Shown one piece after another: positions 6,552 through 8,397 of a stretch of DNA of 8,397 nucleotides (within the stretch, counting starts at the first letter, position 1; each line of letters opens with the position of its first letter). Source of the stretch: Desulfocapsa sp. (GTDB taxonomy: Bacteria; Desulfobacterota; Desulfobulbia; Desulfobulbales; Desulfocapsaceae); contig JAOZTO010000082.1 of assembly GCA_029942265.1 (NCBI GenBank), positions 1 to 8,397 on the forward strand, written 5' to 3'. Position numbers and translations under genes: made by a program. The notes beneath the pieces are model-generated. The model saw only the letters and a program-made list of their open reading frames with translations, had not been told where the DNA came from and did not search any database.

Positions 6552-6579
6552 TTGATTGCGGCGAATATGGAAGTACAGT
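6552..6579 (+). promoter_or_regulatory. Candidate sigma-70 promoter for the FG-GAP gene
   Basis: TTGATT at 6552-6557 and TACAGT at 6574-6579 are separated by 16 bp and each match four of six consensus bases. Transcription would start near 6586 and leave a leader of about 80 bases. The moderate match fits a promoter that needs an activator at the tandem repeats just upstream. Confidence 0.35.
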
Positions 6580-6657
6580 AGAATCATTTTAATTTTGTAA
6601 TTGTATTTTTTTTAGAAAACCCGATGAAGAGTATTTGTGAATCCATCAAAACATATA

Positions 6658-6663
6658 TAGAGG
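6658..6663 (+). promoter_or_regulatory. Ribosome binding site deciding the FG-GAP gene start
   Basis: TAGAGG directly precedes three consecutive ATG codons (6664, 6667, 6670). The first ATG touches the Shine-Dalgarno, leaving no spacer. The third gives a six-base spacer, which is close to optimal, so ATG at 6670 is preferred as the start. Confidence 0.65.
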
Positions 6664-6669
6664 ATGATG

Positions 6670-8289
6670 ATGTGTAATGTTCTGAAAAAATATTGTGCCA
6701 GTCTGTCCGTGTTGTTTTTACTGTTTATAACAGCAACATCTGTACAGGCGGTCGAGCCAAAGCGAATGATTTTGTATCCCACAGATGTAACAAAGGCTGG
6801 CGATTTATCATATCTTGGCGATAGTCTGCGCTTAATGTTTGCAAGCAGGCTTTCTCCCCTTGTTGATGGCGAAGTGTTGATGAAACAAAAAATGAATAAA
6901 CAAAGGGATTTGGCTTCTTACCGAATGCAGAGCAGTCTTGCTAGTACGCAAGCTGGCATTACACTCTCTGCAACTGTCTATAAGCCCTCAGACAAAAAAC
7001 CACTGCATTTTAAAACCACTGCTACAAGCCCTACTGGGCTGATGGTTGCGTTAGATGAGCTTGTCGCAGATATTGATGGGACGCTTTTTCATGTTCAGAA
7101 AGGTGCCACTGGCAAAGAAGATAAGAAGCGGAAAGCTGACAGTGAGATTGATTTAAGTACTGCCCATCCAGACAGGGCAATGAGACGCAATGGCGGCTTG
7201 GGACTTTCCATTGGTCAAGAGGATTTTGTTGCCGATGCAATTGGCTTGGAAGTACAGGCCACAGATCGATATAAGAGTAAAGTGTTACCAGTTCAGGCTG
7301 AAGCAATGACTGCAGGTGATATCGATGGCGACTCTCTTGACGAAATAGTGCTGGTCACCAATGCCAGGGTGTTGATATACCAATTACAAAAGAGAAAAAT
7401 TGAACATCTTGTTACGGTCCCTCTTGAAGGTGGCCTGAAGGTTCACGCTGTCAATGTGGCAGATTTGAACAATAACGGGATCATGGAAATATATATAAGT
7501 GCTACCCGAGATAAAGAGCCGCGTTCCTTTGTTATGGAGTGGAGCCCGTCCACTGGTACTAAATGGCTGTATAAAAATGTGTACTGGTATCTTAGGCCTG
7601 TGCATGTTCCGGGCAAAGGAGTGATACTGGCAGGACAACAGAGTGGTGTCGGGAGTATGGTTGCACCTAGAATCTACAGGCTGAGATTACAGCCGGATCA
7701 GATAGTTTCCACAGATGAACAATTAGCACTTCCTCAGTCTGTGAATTTATTTAATTTTGTTTTTGCAGACCTGGATGGTGATCAGTTCAATGAAGTCGTG
7801 GCAATTACAAAAAAAGAACAGCTGAAAGTCTATAATTCCAATCTGGATCTGTTGTACACGACACCTTCGGGATTTGGCGGCAGGGAATTGAATCCAAAAG
7901 GACTTACCGTTCCTATCCGTTTGGTTGTTGCAGACTTTGATGGTGATGGAAGACAGGATATTATTGCAGTGGATAATGAACTATATTCACCTAAGATGAT
8001 GAATAAAACACGATTGTATAAAAATGGTCAGGTTCGAGGGATGTTGTGGGATGGCTTAGGGTTTGCTGAGATGTGGCATACGAATCTTTTTCAACATTCG
8101 GTACTGGATTTTCAATTTTTAAGTGGTGTTAAACCACTGGAAAACGGTGAACAGCTAAAAGGGCGACTGTTTGTCCTAGAACCTGAAAAAGGTGATCTGC
8201 TTGAGGGCTATATCTTCGGAATGGGGGGTGACAGGGTGTCGGTATACGGGATGGAATTTACTTCCGAAGGGGGAATTTATAAAGAATAA
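6670..8289 (+). CDS. Secreted FG-GAP/VCBS-repeat protein with TolB-like N-terminal domain
   Basis: From the preferred ATG the protein has 539 residues; numbers here count from the ATG at 6664 (541 residues). A Sec signal peptide occupies residues 1-29 (hydrophobic core SLSVLFLLFITA, cleavage after SVQA). Residues 34-145 look like the small alpha/beta domain seen ahead of VCBS repeats in deltaproteobacterial proteins (RMILYP, then GDLSYLGDSLRLMFASRL), reminiscent of the TolB N-terminus. From about 210 follow FG-GAP/VCBS propeller blades with calcium-loop motifs AGDIDGDSLDEI (217-228), VADLNNNGIMEI (265-276), FADLDGDQFNEV (367-378) and VADFDGDGRQDI (422-433). The second loop lacks the full DxDxDG pattern. 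It has no transmembrane anchor or lipobox, so it is periplasmic or exported. Such propellers bind proteins or glycans; the ligand is unknown. It is transcribed away from the barrel gene and may share its control region. Confidence 0.88.
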   Translation: MCNVLKKYCASLSVLFLLFITATSVQAVEPKRMILYPTDVTKAGDLSYLGDSLRLMFASRLSPLVDGEVLMKQKMNKQRDLASYRMQSSLASTQAGITLSATVYKPSDKKPLHFKTTATSPTGLMVALDELVADIDGTLFHVQKGATGKEDKKRKADSEIDLSTAHPDRAMRRNGGLGLSIGQEDFVADAIGLEVQATDRYKSKVLPVQAEAMTAGDIDGDSLDEIVLVTNARVLIYQLQKRKIEHLVTVPLEGGLKVHAVNVADLNNNGIMEIYISATRDKEPRSFVMEWSPSTGTKWLYKNVYWYLRPVHVPGKGVILAGQQSGVGSMVAPRIYRLRLQPDQIVSTDEQLALPQSVNLFNFVFADLDGDQFNEVVAITKKEQLKVYNSNLDLLYTTPSGFGGRELNPKGLTVPIRLVVADFDGDGRQDIIAVDNELYSPKMMNKTRLYKNGQVRGMLWDGLGFAEMWHTNLFQHSVLDFQFLSGVKPLENGEQLKGRLFVLEPEKGDLLEGYIFGMGGDRVSVYGMEFTSEGGIYKE

Positions 8290-8305
8290 TGGATGAAAGG
8301 TATAA

Positions 8306-8330
8306 TTTTTTTTACTTTTTGTGAAAAAAA
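8306..8330. repeat. AT-only inverted repeat downstream of the FG-GAP gene
   Basis: TTTTTTTTAC and GTGAAAAAAA flank a five-T loop and can pair over ten positions, one of them a G-T wobble, with a single G-C pair. This is weak for an intrinsic terminator. The A tract on the right abuts the -35 box at 8332, so it more plausibly serves as an UP-like element for that promoter. No better terminator is seen after the stop at 8289. Confidence 0.35.
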
Positions 8331-8331
8331 C

Positions 8332-8360
8332 TTGACAGTTGTTGCCGGTGCATATATTAT
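8332..8360 (+). promoter_or_regulatory. Near-consensus sigma-70 promoter reading out of the window
   Basis: TTGACA (8332-8337) is an exact -35 box. A 17-bp spacer leads to TATTAT (8355-8360), a five-of-six -10 box. Seven A residues lie immediately upstream. The start site would be near 8367, inside the small dyad TAAT-C-ATTA at 8366-8374, which could be an operator. No start codon follows before 8397, so the target is a gene or RNA beyond the right edge. Confidence 0.65.
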
Positions 8361-8397
8361 CCCATTAATCATTAGTTAAAAAGAGTTGCTTTGTCAC

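Larger units (their letters stand above)
6427..6577. repeat. Paired 8-bp repeats GAAGTACA in the divergent control region
   Basis: GAAGTACA is present at 6427-6434 (after TAT) and at 6570-6577 (after ATATG). The right copy overlaps the proposed -10 box (6574-6579) of the rightward promoter. The left copy, read on the minus strand as TGTACTTC, overlaps the place where a -10 box would fall 17 bp after the TTGAGA at 6455-6450 facing the barrel gene. One copy on each divergent promoter is what a shared regulator would need, but an 8-mer pair in about 270 AT-rich bases is weak evidence. Confidence 0.3.
6395..6669. other. Divergent intergenic control region
   Basis: This 275-bp AT-rich region separates the leftward barrel gene from the rightward FG-GAP gene. 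It contains the elements listed separately: the GAAGTACA pair, the small ORF, the tandem CTACAAGT sites, a promoter candidate and a ribosome binding site. No convincing tRNA, intrinsic terminator or CRISPR-like repeat is present. The leader from about 6586 to 6657 is T- and A-rich and shows no obvious stable structure. Confidence 0.7.

Noticed and set aside
8306..8330. Intrinsic terminator after the FG-GAP gene
   Set aside because: The stem has only one G-C pair and no GC-rich core, so it is unlikely to stop polymerase by itself.
1..8397. Insertion sequences, CRISPR array, tRNA or phage/defence genes
   Set aside because: No terminal inverted repeats with a transposase, no regularly spaced repeat array, no tRNA-like cloverleaf and no nuclease or toxin motifs were found in any frame.

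Overview
The window reads as part of a Gram-negative chromosome. Two encoded proteins have Sec signal peptides, and one of them ends in the aromatic C-terminus of an outer-membrane beta-barrel. The base composition is moderately AT-rich. The combination of a compact porin-like barrel and a secreted FG-GAP/VCBS protein with a TolB-like N-terminus recalls Desulfobacterota (the former sulfate-reducing deltaproteobacteria). That assignment is an inference from protein style; no rRNA or other marker is present.

Positions 1-5749 (minus strand) hold a tightly packed glycan-assembly operon. In order of transcription it encodes a left-handed beta-helix acyltransferase (5749-5174), a MurG-like GT-B glycosyltransferase of the COG4671 type (5150-3954), a WcaL-like GT4 glycosyltransferase (3957-2689), a second GT4 glycosyltransferase (2683-1568), a histidine-phosphatase (1584-925), and a second, divergent COG4671-type glycosyltransferase. 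The last gene starts at 928 and runs off the left edge after 309 visible codons. From the first MurG-like gene onward, junctions are overlaps of 4, 17 and 4 bp or a gap of 5 bp, and Shine-Dalgarno sequences are poor, so translational coupling is likely. A likely scheme is sequential sugar transfer by four GT-B enzymes, O-acetylation, and removal of a phosphate from an intermediate. No flippase, polymerase, sugar-nucleotide synthesis or export gene is visible, so it cannot be decided from this window whether the product is surface polysaccharide, glycolipid or a small glycoside.

Positions 5843-6394 (minus strand) encode a short signal-peptide-bearing beta-barrel protein, 93 bp upstream of the acyltransferase. 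It could be the first gene of the same transcript or an independent unit.

Positions 6395-6669 form a divergent intergenic region. It holds a candidate promoter for the rightward gene, a tandem 8-bp repeat with an 11-bp period just upstream of that promoter, a second 8-bp repeat placed on both divergent promoter candidates, and a 25-codon ORF with a well-spaced Shine-Dalgarno.

Positions 6670-8289 (plus strand) encode a secreted FG-GAP/VCBS-repeat protein. It is followed by a near-consensus sigma-70 promoter at 8332-8360 that must drive something beyond the right edge.

The most interesting points are the two diverged COG4671-type enzymes in one operon with a histidine-phosphatase (a possible phosphorylated-glycoside intermediate), and the repeat-rich divergent control region. 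Nothing here is clearly a wholly new system.
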